Source: Oscillospiraceae bacterium
Lineage (GTDB): Bacteria > Bacillota > Clostridia > Oscillospirales > Acutalibacteraceae
DNA length: 64,000 nt
Direction: 5' to 3'
Assembly: GCA_031271865.1 (NCBI GenBank)
Contig: JAISUW010000050.1
Location: 1 to 64,000 of the forward strand
Position numbers and translations under genes: made by a program. Below, piece by piece: positions 1 to 10,700 of the stretch; position 1 is the stretch's first letter; the number at the start of each line of letters is the position of its first letter. Below the pieces are notes generated by a model. That model had not been told where the DNA came from. It saw only the letters and a program-made list of their open reading frames with translations, and made no database searches.

Positions 1-3000
1 TCCTGACCGATGAGGACAGAATACGGCAGCTTCGCCGTTTCAATCCCCGTAAGGCCGATACTGTTGAGGTAGCTTTCGGCGTTTTGGTCTAGGAGGTGGA
101 GTTTTGGGGGGGTGGTGTCAGTAAGCCAAACGGCATAGAGCGTGAGGTCATGGTCTATCGGGCAGGCGCTGAAAGACTGCGCATCGGTGTAGACCACGGT
201 TGCGGCTGCGGGGTCGGTGTCCCACCCGCAGAAAATGCCGCCCGATTTTTTGAAAGCATTGGCGGTCAGAGTGGCTGCTTCGCCATAGTAGACACATTGC
301 TGCTCCATGGTGCCGATGGTTGCGCCCATGCCGTTATACATTATATAATAGGGCCGCAGCTGCCATTGGGCATATAGGAGGAGTGCCGGGTCATGCATCC
401 CCATCAGAGCGGCTTCTGCCGCACCGGGTGCATAGACTTGTGTACCGTCCGTACGGACGGTGTACCAGCCGAGGAAATCATAGCCGGGACGCACCGGGTC
501 TGCTTGCCCGATGGCGGTTTGGTAGCCTTTGGTGTTGTCTGTGTAGGTGTCATCGCTCACACTGTAGTTCTGATAGAAGCGGATGGTGTAGGGATTCGGT
601 GTCCAGACAGCATAGAGGGTATGGGCTTCGGGGATTTCGACTGTACTTGTCGCTGTGACTGCCGTACCGTCTGCGGTTTGCCAGCCGGAGAGGGTATAGC
701 CGCTGCGGACAGCGGTTGCCAAAGTGCCATACGTTTCCGTATAGGTTACCTGCTTGTTTGCCGGGGAGGGCGTGCCGCCGTTGCCGTCAAAGGTCACGAG
801 GAACTTCGCGGGAACCCACTTGGCAAAGAGGGTATAGCTGCTGCCGTCCGTGCCGAAGTCGGGGATAGCGTGGGCAGTATCTCCCGCCGCCCAGACAAGC
901 GTGCTGCAAGACGCCTCTTTGTACCAGCCCTCAAAGACATAGCCGGCGCGGACGGGGTCGGACAGAGCGGCGGTGAGGTTGCTGCCGTAGGTCTGGCTTT
1001 CCCGAGCGGTGTTCGCAGGTTTGCCGGTGTAGTTATGGTCAAAGGTGAGGTCGTAAACCTCTTTGCGGAAGACAGCCGTAATGCAGCCGTTGTCGCCGCC
1101 GAAAGTATACTTCTTGGTCGAGCTGTTATAGGAACCGACTGTAACACTCGCCGGGTCAAAATAGTCGTACACATAGCCTGTAATCGCAGCCAGAGCCGAG
1201 CCGTCGGGCGTAATCTCGTTGCCGATGATGTTGTTGGGGTAGTAATCCCCGAGGGTAACAGCTTCTGCTGTGCCGTACTTGGCTTTGATTGTGAGGTAGA
1301 GGGGTTTGGCGGACCAAGAGGCATAGAGGGTCTGTGCGCCGGTTTTGTTCCATGTTCTCGCTGAGGAGCCATCGGCATTGTAGTACTTATTGCCTGCACC
1401 GCCGGTTTGGTCAAAGTAGCCTTGGAACGTGTAACCATCGCGGGTAGGCATGGTCGCACTCGGCATTGCGGAATCGTAGGTAGCCGTGACGCTTGCCGTG
1501 CTGCCTGTGCCGCTTTGTGGGTCAAGGGTTACGGCGGAGGTTTGTGCTGTCCATTTGGCGTAGAGGGTATAATATGCGGAAGATGATGTTTCTGAGGCTT
1601 TCTTTGCATTGTCATTCGTGACAATTGGGAAGTTCGTGTCGGTAACATAGGTGCCAATTGTGACTGCACTCCCGCTGAAAGCTTTGTTGGTGTACCACCC
1701 GTTGAATGTCCACCCGGTGAGCGTCAAAGCGGAAAAAGCACTGCTTGATAAAACAGAATCATAACTCGGTGTCAGATTTGCCTGCGTACCGCTGATTGTA
1801 CCGGTTGCATTGCTCGGTTTATTCGTGTTGAAAGTGAAGTAAGTGGTGTTGGCTGTCCACTTGGCGTAGAGGTTGTACTTAGCCGAAGAAGTTGTTTCCG
1901 AGGCTTTCTTTGGGTTATCGTTTGTGACAATGGGGAAGTTGGTGTCCGTAACCGTAGTATTATAAGCAACAGAACTCCCGCTGAAAGCTTTGTTGGTATA
2001 CCACCCGTTGAATGTCCACCCGGTGAGCGTCAAGGCGGAAAAAGCACTGCTTGATAATGCCGCATTATAAGCCGGAGACAAATCACCTTGCGTACCGCTG
2101 ATTGTACCGGAAGCAGCACTAGGTTTGTTTGTATTGAAGGTGAAGTAGGTGGTGTTGGCTGACCATTTGGCGTAGAGGGTTTGGGAGCCGGTTAGATTCC
2201 ATGTCCGTGAGGAAGTGCCGTTGGCATTATAATACTGTGTACCTGTGCCGTTTGTACCGGTAAAATACCCGCCGAACGTGTAACCTGTGCGGGTGGGCAT
2301 GGTAGCACTCGGCATTGCAGAATCGTAGGTAGCCGTGACGCTTGTTGTGCCGCCGGTACCGCTTTGCTGATTGAGGGTTACTGTTGAGGTTTGCGCTGTC
2401 CATTTGGCGTAGAAATTCACCGTCTTATTGATAGTGCTAAGCCCCCCGCTTCCGCAAGCGCGGGAAACCGTGGTCGTACCTTGCGAGGAACCGGTATCAT
2501 CTATATACCAACCGGCAAAGGTGTACCCCGTTTTTGTCGGGATCCCGCCGTTGGGTACATCTATACTGCCGCTTATGAGCTGTACATTTTCAATGCTGCC
2601 GAATAAGGTAGTGCCGTTGTAGAAGTTGAAGGTGGTGCGGCCGAGGTAGATAACTTGGTTATCACCAACGGTTCCGGGGGCTAATACATTGGCCGCAAGC
2701 CACGAGGAACCGCCGCCGCCGCCGCCGCCTTCGTAGGTACTACCATTAGACCAACCGCCGCAACCGGCGGTTTTGCCGCCGCCGCCGCCTCCGCTTCCAC
2801 CCCAGTAAGGTAAGTAATAGTTACCATTGCTTTCGCCATTTACATCACTTCTGTTTTTGTCTGGATTATCATCACCTTGATTATTGCTCTCTCTGGCTGT
2901 TGTAGAACCATCGCCAGTTATTGTACCGCCACTTCCTCCGCTTTTTCCGTTATGATCTTTGTCCCCACCACCACCGCCGCCGCCGCCGCCGCCTGCAATG

Positions 3001-3584
3001 GCTATGGTACTACCTCCGATAATCAAAGATGAATACCCACCACCACCGCCGCCGGATCCGTTATGATTACCCCAGCCGTCTCCATAACCGTAGCCACCTG
3101 TTCCCCCACCGGGAGAACCGGCAGAGCCACGGTTCTGATAAGCATTTTCACTATTGGAACCTTGCGTTTTGCAATTACCGCCATCGGTTGCTATTGTTAC
3201 CGAAATCGTTGCGGTTCCGGTTCCGGAAACAAACCATCGTCCGGCTGCAAAACCTTTTGCTCCTCCGTTTCCACCACTGGAACCTGATAGTTCATCTCCT
3301 CCCTGCCCCCAACCGCCTTTTCCGCCGAGTATTTTAAAATCGTAGTAGCCGGCCGGAGCTGACGTGTACTCCGTAGTGCCGGTGGCTGTGATTGTCTGAC
3401 TTGTGCCGCTCCATGCCGCGGCCTCCGACTCAACCTCCCCCACATAAAAAAACAAGCCTGCAATCATCGTGCAGACCAAGAATAGCGAAATTATTTTGGT
3501 CATGCGGGGGGAGGGCGAAAATATAGCGGTGCCGGCTGTTTGTTCGACTGTATTCTGTTGTGTGACCTTTCCGATTCGTTCCAT
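1..3584 (-). CDS. Large exported surface protein with Gly-rich domain and InlB/Listeria-Bacteroides-type repeats (partial, C-terminus outside window)
   Basis: Minus-strand frame open from ATG at 3584 (MERIGKVTQQNTVEQ..., RBS ggaggg just upstream) to position 1. N-terminal hydrophobic segment IISLFLVCTMIAGLFFYVG, then GGGGGGYSSLIIGG...IAGGGGGGGGGG, then repeated GYTFxGWY...LYAKWTA units. Absent from the supplied ORF track because it has no stop in the window. Confidence 0.9.
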   Translation of the reverse strand, partial: MERIGKVTQQNTVEQTAGTAIFSPSPRMTKIISLFLVCTMIAGLFFYVGEVESEAAAWSGTSQTITATGTTEYTSAPAGYYDFKILGGKGGWGQGGDELSGSSGGNGGAKGFAAGRWFVSGTGTATISVTIATDGGNCKTQGSNSENAYQNRGSAGSPGGGTGGYGYGDGWGNHNGSGGGGGGYSSLIIGGSTIAIAGGGGGGGGGGDKDHNGKSGGSGGTITGDGSTTARESNNQGDDNPDKNRSDVNGESNGNYYLPYWGGSGGGGGGKTAGCGGWSNGSTYEGGGGGGGSSWLAANVLAPGTVGDNQVIYLGRTTFNFYNGTTLFGSIENVQLISGSIDVPNGGIPTKTGYTFAGWYIDDTGSSQGTTTVSRACGSGGLSTINKTVNFYAKWTAQTSTVTLNQQSGTGGTTSVTATYDSAMPSATMPTRTGYTFGGYFTGTNGTGTQYYNANGTSSRTWNLTGSQTLYAKWSANTTYFTFNTNKPSAASGTISGTQGDLSPAYNAALSSSAFSALTLTGWTFNGWYTNKAFSGSSVAYNTTVTDTNFPIVTNDNPKKASETTSSAKYNLYAKWTANTTYFTFNTNKPSNATGTISGTQANLTPSYDSVLSSSAFSALTLTGWTFNGWYTNKAFSGSAVTIGTYVTDTNFPIVTNDNAKKASETSSSAYYTLYAKWTAQTSAVTLDPQSGTGSTASVTATYDSAMPSATMPTRDGYTFQGYFDQTGGAGNKYYNADGSSARTWNKTGAQTLYASWSAKPLYLTIKAKYGTAEAVTLGDYYPNNIIGNEITPDGSALAAITGYVYDYFDPASVTVGSYNSSTKKYTFGGDNGCITAVFRKEVYDLTFDHNYTGKPANTARESQTYGSNLTAALSDPVRAGYVFEGWYKEASCSTLVWAAGDTAHAIPDFGTDGSSYTLFAKWVPAKFLVTFDGNGGTPSPANKQVTYTETYGTLATAVRSGYTLSGWQTADGTAVTATSTVEIPEAHTLYAVWTPNPYTIRFYQNYSVSDDTYTDNTKGYQTAIGQADPVRPGYDFLGWYTVRTDGTQVYAPGAAEAALMGMHDPALLLYAQWQLRPYYIMYNGMGATIGTMEQQCVYYGEAATLTANAFKKSGGIFCGWDTDPAAATVVYTDAQSFSACPIDHDLTLYAVWLTDTTPPKLHLLDQNAESYLNSIGLTGIETAKLPYSVLIGQ

Positions 3585-3666
3585 AGTATTCACCCTCCGG
3601 CTGAAAGCCTTATATACGTAGGTTTGCATTACGGGATGCGATTTAAATGCTACTATACCTATTATT

Positions 3667-3696
3667 ATTATACAAATTTATGCGCGGGCTTGTCAA
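3667..3696 (-). promoter_or_regulatory. SigmaA-type promoter TTGACA-18-TATAAT for the InlB-like gene
   Basis: Reverse complement of attata (3667-3672) and tgtcaa (3691-3696), 18-nt spacer, about 80 nt upstream of the ATG at 3584. Confidence 0.65.
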
Positions 3697-4038
3697 GGAT
3701 CTTGGAATAATTCTCCGTTATAGCTTATTGTTTCGCTTTACGGAGTAGTACTTTTGGTGATTTTGCCTATTGGTTTTGTATGGTTTGCAGCTTTTACTCC
3801 CGCGTACTGCTTTTGGAGCTTCTGTATACCAGACAAGGCAGGGGTGCGGGAGGTTCCCTCTAAGAGGCAAGAGGTATGGGGCAAGAGTTCTGCATCCTAC
3901 CCGTACAGGCAACCGAAACCATGCCCTGCAAGAAGCATGAGTCAAGAATCCACCTCCAACCCACAAAGTAAACCGAAACCCTGCCCCCAACCCACCGAAA
4001 GGAACCGAGCAGCGCCTATGGTAAATATTCCCAACAGC

Positions 4039-4240
4039 ACATAAGGCGAATTTTCCATCCAGGCGGGCAAGTTACCGCGGGGGTCCGGGGAACTCCCCGA
4101 CCGCGGGGGGTCCCGGGGGCGCCGCCGCGCAAGCGACCCACCGGGCGGGGGGTTAGGGGCGGCGCCCCCAAGGTGGAGGAACGTAGCCATCCTTTCAAAA
4201 CACCATCAGGCAGAAGCAAACCAAAGTGCAAATCCTTTTA
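4039..4240. repeat. GC-rich intergenic repeat, copy 1
   Basis: acataaggcgaattttccatcc...ggcggcgcccccaaggtggaggaacgta is repeated almost exactly 345 bp downstream; contains the 12-bp inverted repeat GGGGGCGCCGCC/GGCGGCGCCCCC (4115-4126 and 4158-4169). Confidence 0.85.
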
Positions 4241-4383
4241 TCCCAGCCGGAGACAAGAAGCAAGATGCGAGAGGGCGGCGGAAAAGGTTACAATCGGTAA
4301 CAATAAATAGCCAAAATCCGCCGCACTGTCCCCGCTTCCCTTGAGGCACCCAAGCAGCACATATGGAAAATTTGCCCTACAGG

Positions 4384-4590
4384 ACATAAGGCGAATTTTC
4401 CATCCAAGCGGGCAAGTTACCGCGGGGGTCCGGGGAACTCCCCGACCGCGGGGGGTCTCGGGGGCGCCGCCGCGCAAGCGACCCACCGGGCGGGGGGTTA
4501 GGGGCGGCGCCCCCAAGGTGGAGGAACGTACCCATCCTTTTATAAATCCCTAAGGCAGAACCTGACCGAAGTGCAAACCCTTTCCTCCCA
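4384..4590. repeat. GC-rich intergenic repeat, copy 2
   Basis: Near-identical to copy 1 over about 155 bp, followed by a looser match (aaggcagaa...accgaagtgcaaa vs caggcagaagcaaaccaaagtgcaaa). Confidence 0.85.
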
Positions 4591-4625
4591 AGCATAAGTT
4601 AAAAACCAACGAAATCCCCAATACC

Positions 4626-4687
4626 TTCGTCAGATTCACGATTGTTCGAGCAATAAAACACGATTTCTTCGTCATAATGCACAAAAC
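4626..4687 (+). repeat. 62-bp dispersed element, copy A
   Basis: ttcgtcagattcacgattgttcgagcaataaaacacgatttcttcgtcataatgcacaaaac; related sequences at 20044-20105 (minus) and 33069-33127 (plus). Confidence 0.7.
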
Positions 4688-4716
4688 AAAAGGCAAGCGG
4701 TTGATACGCAAGAGGG

Positions 4717-4749
4717 ACGCCCTGCCGGTGTATCGCACCGGCAGGGCGT
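4717..4749. terminator. Strong hairpin downstream of the 3138-aa gene
   Basis: ACGCCCTGCCGGTG-tatcg-CACCGGCAGGGCGT, perfect 14-bp stem 45 bp beyond the stop of the minus-strand gene. Confidence 0.6.
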
Positions 4750-4793
4750 TGCGGGGGGAAGTCAGCTGACTTCGTCAGCTCACGTTCGGCGGG

Positions 4794-7700
4794 TTATGCC
4801 CAAATCCAACCGAAGAGGAAGTTGAAGATGGCGCAAATCCAATCCCAAATGGTCAGCCAGAAGCGGACGAAGCCGTTGGAAGCAAGGCCATTGGAGGGTT
4901 TGAAAACATTCTCGTCGAACCAGTCATTGATTTGGTCAAGGAGGGCTGTGTCTCCGCCGAGGAGGTCTACCAGTCCGGTGTAGGCAGCGCGGATGGTGTC
5001 GTTGGCCCATTCCCACAGGGAGTACACAAAGTCGGTGGATTGCACTGCGCTGAACGCCACGAAGTAGAGATTGCTCATCACGACATCGATACCCAAATCG
5101 CCGTAGAGCATGATGTCCAGAATCCAGCCCAAGCCTGCGTTGACAAAGTCAACTGCCGCATAATCCGTGCCGAGGGCATCTGCAATCTCGTGCAGCAACT
5201 CTGTGCGCTCGTTCTTGTCGCTCAGGGTTTCGAGCAGCCAGCGCACCATAGAGGTGAGGGTTTCGGCTCTGCTCTCCGGCGAGCCGTTGAAGTAACGGAC
5301 CGGATAGCCGTTGGCAACCGAACCGCCGGACTGCGAGGTCTGTGCCAGCATATCGCCCGCGACTATGACCTCCAGAATCTCTGCGACAGGACCCAAGTCA
5401 GCCGTCAAATCTGCAATGATCTCTTCCGGCGTGACTTCTACAATCGTACCCATACCGCCGCGGCGCGTCATGGAATTGAGCGCGAAGAGGATGCGGTCGA
5501 TTGCCTGTTTCGCAGGGGAACCGCCCTTATCTGCCGGTACGCCTGCATCCGATACGAAGTATGCGATATTCGGCAACAGGGCAACGAGGGCATCGCCCGG
5601 GGTCTGTACGAGGGCTTCCAGCGCGGAAGTGATGGGGTCAATAATCGCACGGAGTTTCCCGGCACTGTCGCTGCCGAGTGCTTGGTACTGCGCGGCGGTC
5701 TTCACGAGTGCGCCGTTGCCCAGCGGCAAGGTCAGCAGTTCCAAAATCGGGATGACACCTTTGCCGTATCCGTCATAGCCCGGAATGGTCAGGATGGAAT
5801 CGGCAACTTGGATGTCCTCATCCGCCAGCAGGAAGTCGAGAACCGGCACGACAGGCGACAGGTAGTTGATCAGTGCTGCAGAGAAGGTGTCCTTATCGGT
5901 GACATCCGGGTATACATACGGCGCGGAGAGGGCAGCCAAGATGAGATCCAAGTCTATCGTGGTGCCGCCGACCTTCACCAAACCCGCTTGCATTAAGTCA
6001 CGGACCGTGCGGTTGGTGATGGGGTCAAGGATGGTGCTGGTGAGGATTTGCTCTATGGCTGCGCGGTTGTCGCTGATGAGTGTCTGTACGGTATCCACAA
6101 CGGAGTCAACCAAGTCGTTGTTGTAGAGGTAGGTGCCGAAGATGTCCGTCAAGAAGCCGTCCACACTGGCACCGCCGCTGCCGATGGCTACCGTACCGAG
6201 ACCTTTCCCGGTGAGCAGGACGCAGATTTGGTTGAGGAACTCATTGAGGTGGGCCGCTGTATAAGTCGCCTGCTGCTCGGTCCAGAAGTTGTAGGGGTAC
6301 ACGGAGCTGCTGCCGCCTGCACCCGATCTATCGGGATAGTAGACATAGCCGGGTTCCGTTTCAACCGTTGCCGGGTCTATGATACCGATGATACCGGCGA
6401 GGGTTTCGTCATTGCTGATGGCATCGGCCAAGTCCGTGGCATCCAAGATGCTCACAAGCAAGTCGGGTACGCTTACCTTTATATAGGAGGCTTGGTCATT
6501 CAGCCCGGCGGTTTCGTGACCGGAACCAAAGACCGTGACCGTGCCGGTGATGAAGTCCTCAAGGCACAGAGATACATCGGCAAGAAGCGCATTGAGCATT
6601 TCGCCTACACGCAAGTCAGAGAGATCCGGGAATCCGGCAATTTCGCCTGCCAAATCCGCATAGGTGACATTCACAGCACCTAAGAGCGATGTAATCGGGT
6701 AGAGCAGGTTATCAATCGCTTGCTGCAAGGGGCTGTCGCCCGGGTTGGCAGCATCGGAGATGAAGTATGCGACATTCGGCAGGAGGTTCAGTACCGTTCC
6801 CAATGGGTCATCGCACAGCGACTCGAGTACGAAGAGCAGCGGGTCTATAACGGCATCTATCCGTTCTTGCGAGGTCGTCAGCGCGCTGTAAGCTTCGCTT
6901 GTGAGAACAACATCCTCCCCGCCGTCCAAGCCGCCGGCAAGGGCAAGCAGGATAGGCTCAATACCGTAGGCGTAACCCTGTGCGCCCTCCATCCAGAGGA
7001 AGCCGCCGCCGTCGTTGACATCTGCATTATCCACAATCTTGATGCGCTTCCCGGCGAGCAGGAAGTCCAGAAGCGGTCCGAAGCCGTCGAATAGCGAACC
7101 GATGGCAGCTTTCACGCCGCCGATGGTCGTAAGGTCATAGAGCGCGGCATTGTAGTTCTCTATCGGGTCAAAGATGGCGTCAATGTCCACAGCAGTCCCG
7201 GCGGTTGTAGCCGTGCCGCCTATGGTGATGTTGCGCTCTATCAGGTTCTTGACGGAAATCGGCTGCGTCAGACCCGGTATGCCGAAGTCAACCGTATCAA
7301 TGACGGCATTCTCAATCATGGGCTTCAAGTCGAGAATGGCATCGCGGATCAGAGGAATCAGCAGCGGCAAAGCTCCCAAGATGGTCTCCTCCAAGGAGTC
7401 CTCAATGTCGAACGCATTCCCGAGGAGCGCCTTGATGGCATCCTTGCCCGCTTGGTTGCCCGTCAGCAGCGCATTCCAAATGTAGTCGAGGATGGCATCC
7501 AAATTATCCGCGACATACTGCTGCACGGTCGGTGTGAGCCATGCCGGCGCGCTGTAACCGGTGGAGCCTGGCTGTGTCGCCTTGGCGTAATTCACCTTAA
7601 AGAGTGCGCTCAAATCCAGCGGACCGTGTACCAAGAATGTCAGGCCTTCATAGCCGTGGTCTTCCAGATACTGCGTGAGGCCGATTTGGTTGAAGAGCGC

Positions 7701-10700
7701 CATGAGCACGGCGGGCATATCGGCTTTCAGGTACTTATGACCCGCTACGCCGCCGTTCACTACCTCACCGACAGCAAAAGCCGTAAGGTCAAATTGCGCA
7801 TTCAGCAGCAGCATCCCATTGCCATCGCGCAGGATTCCGTCCGCACCGGTCAGGAGGTCTTGCACCAAGTCATTGAGTGTGCTCATCACATCCACGGAGA
7901 AGCCCTTGCCGTTGCCGTACTCTAAGACGGCAATGGGGAACAGCGCCTCCGCCAGCGTCTTGCCGCCTGCGACCTCAATGCCGTTGAGAAGCTGCAGGAC
8001 ATCAAACGACGGCCGAACGGTGTCAAGCAGCTGATAAATCGGGTGGAGCAGTCCGTCAAGTGCTTGGTTGAGCGGGCTCTCAACGGTCGGGGTGTTCGTA
8101 GCGAAGTAGGAAACGGATGCCAGCAATTGGAGAATGCTCCTAAACGGGTTATCCAGCAAGGCACTCAGCAAACCGTCCGTCGGGGATATGATGGCATTCA
8201 CTATCGCATGGAGCTGATCTTCCAGCGTGGCCAGCTGCTTGAAGTCAGCGGCGGAAACAATCGCATCCGCTTTCCCGACCGGCGCCAGCAGGGCATTTAG
8301 GATAGGTATAATCCCATATTCGTAGCCCTCGCCGCCCTTGGCGTTGATAACACCCGGATTGTCGATGTAGGCGTTTGCATAGACCATGTAGGCGGCTTCA
8401 TAAGCTTCTAAGTCTTCCGCATACTGCGCTTGGTCAAGCAAGTACTGTGGGAGAGCCGCCAAGTATGCCGCGAGGTCTGTCTGGTACTGCGCTTCATCAA
8501 TCACATACTGGGCGTCATCGATCAGATACTGCGCATAGTCCGTTGTATACTGCGCATCATCAATCACATACTGCGCATAGGCGGTCTGGTAGTCGTCATC
8601 ATCCAGCAGATACTGCGCATAGTCAAGGGTGTACTGCGCGGACTCCTGCTCCCACTGCGAATAGTCTGCCTCATACTGCTCATAGTCAGCCAAGTACTGC
8701 GTGTAGGCAGCATCGTCAATGACCCATTGCGCAAGGTCGGCATCATAGGTGACAGTGTCGCCGGCGTAGTCTGCGAAATCGGGTTCCGCTCCCGGCGGGG
8801 GAACAGCTGCCGGCGGGGTGGGCGCGGCACCCGGCGGTGTCGGCGCGGTCGGCGGGACAGGAGCAATAGGCGCTGTCGGCGCTGTCGGGGCTGTCGGAGC
8901 TGTCGGTTCAAGAAGCGGTGTCAGTGCGGCGGGCGGAACAGGTGCCGCTGCAACACTTCCGGTCGGGACAAGGCTCAGGGTGTCCCCATTCAGCAGGACA
9001 TTCAGAATCGGACCCAGCGGTGTCAGAATCTCTATCACACCGTCAATGAAGTCCTCCACGGAGGCAACGTTGTTGTCGTTGACATCCACATTGACCACGG
9101 CTTGCAGCACCGCCTGCGTATTGAACGGTACGCCGCCGATGGTAATCAGCGTTTGCAGGAGATTCAGGATGGGCAATACCTCCGGGTCGGTCAGAAGCCC
9201 GTTGATTAGGTCATCCACACTCGCCTTGAGATCCTCCAAGCCTTCCTGCGTGACAACGGTCGCGAGAAGTCCGGCAACAAACTCTGCCGCACCGATGTTG
9301 GAGGGGATGGTCTCCGGTTGGATGGAGCGGGTGAGGGCATCAATCGCGGGGTCGAGGTTCTTGACGAGGTATTCCATATCCTCGCGGGCCTCATCTGCGC
9401 CGCCGTTCGGTCCGCCCCAGAAGTCCGGGTAATCCGGATCCTGTGTAAAAGTCACATCATAGGTAATAGGCGTATAGACATAGTCCTTCGGCATCACAAG
9501 CTCCGCCAAAGTGGCAAGCAGCGCATCCGCATCGCCGAGCTTCTCGCCTACGCCCTCAATGCCCTCCAGCCACGGGTAGACCCAGCGGACAATCTGCTTG
9601 AACACATCCGCTTGGTCGGCGACGATGTAGTAACGCTGCCCGGAGGGACGCTTCGAGGCAAGGCTGTACATCTCGCCGTAGGTCGCCACGCGGCGCGGGA
9701 CAATGTTGTTGGGCAGCTCCAGCTTCACCTCGCCGGTGTCGGCATCCGTTGTCAGGAACGCCAGGAAGCCGGAGAAGCTCTGCAGGAAAGAGAGATCCAA
9801 ATCCGGGTCGCTGTCGGCATCGTCCCCATCTTTGAGGATGACATCATTCATGATGTCCAGACCGACGGGATCCATTGCACCAACCATAGCACCCAGTTTG
9901 ATTTCTTCATTAATCTCGCTCCAAGAACCTCCCAATGTGCTGGAACCGGCAGGGGCATAGAGGACAATGTCCACCCCGGCTTTCAAGCTGCCGTTGGGAA
10001 TGTTGTGCGGCAATCCAACATTCGTAGAACCGGAATAAATATCCAGAATACCGATTTGCAGTTCCCCGTCCACATCCGGTGTGATTTCCAGTTTCATGCA
10101 ATCCAGCAGGGACACTATCCGGTCGGTCTCGAGGGCAAGGGTCAGGTTCGGAATCAGGTCAAGCAAATAGGAGAGCGGCTTGGCACTGACGGCATCCACG
10201 ACTGCCTCCAGCGGGTTGAAGATATAATCCACGAACGTGCGTGCGGCCGTGCGCACTTTTGCCGCATCATAGCTATATGTCGGCAGATTTGAAGAGCGGT
10301 CATAGTGCGTCAGATTGTTTGTCTCTGTCATGGTGGGCCCGCTGGTTTTGGATTTGCTCTTATTCCCATCAGACACATATTCCTTCGTCGGCTTGTTGAC
10401 AATACTCGGGTAGGGCTCGGTCACCGGCTTGCCGTAGGAGATGGCTTTAAGCTCAGCCGCTGTCGGCAGCGCGTCGGTTACGGCTTTGCTCAGAACCGGG
10501 TCGCCGCCGGCAATCGCCTCAAAGATGGGGGTCAGCACCTCGGCAAAACCGTCCACGCCGGGCGCCTCCAACTCAAGGAAGATATGCGGGCACTTAATCG
10601 GAATCGATTGGTCGCCGTATCCATCCAGATATTTATCATAGGTTCCCACTGCGTACCCAATCTTATTCTGGTAGCCGTAGTAGTTCTGCCCCGCAAGGAG

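Noticed and set aside
393-1364. 323-aa plus-strand ORF
   Set aside because: Antisense to the InlB-like gene, low-complexity translation with no recognisable motif; shadow ORF of GC-rich repeat DNA.
4016-4595. Small proteins such as MGAPPLTPRPVGRLRGGAPETPRG...
   Set aside because: They lie within the GC-rich duplicated element and are better explained as translation of a structured repeat.
8400-8760. Possible CRISPR array
   Set aside because: Tandem tactgcgcat-type repeats are in frame and encode YAQYxxD protein repeats, without constant-length repeat/spacer structure or cas genes.
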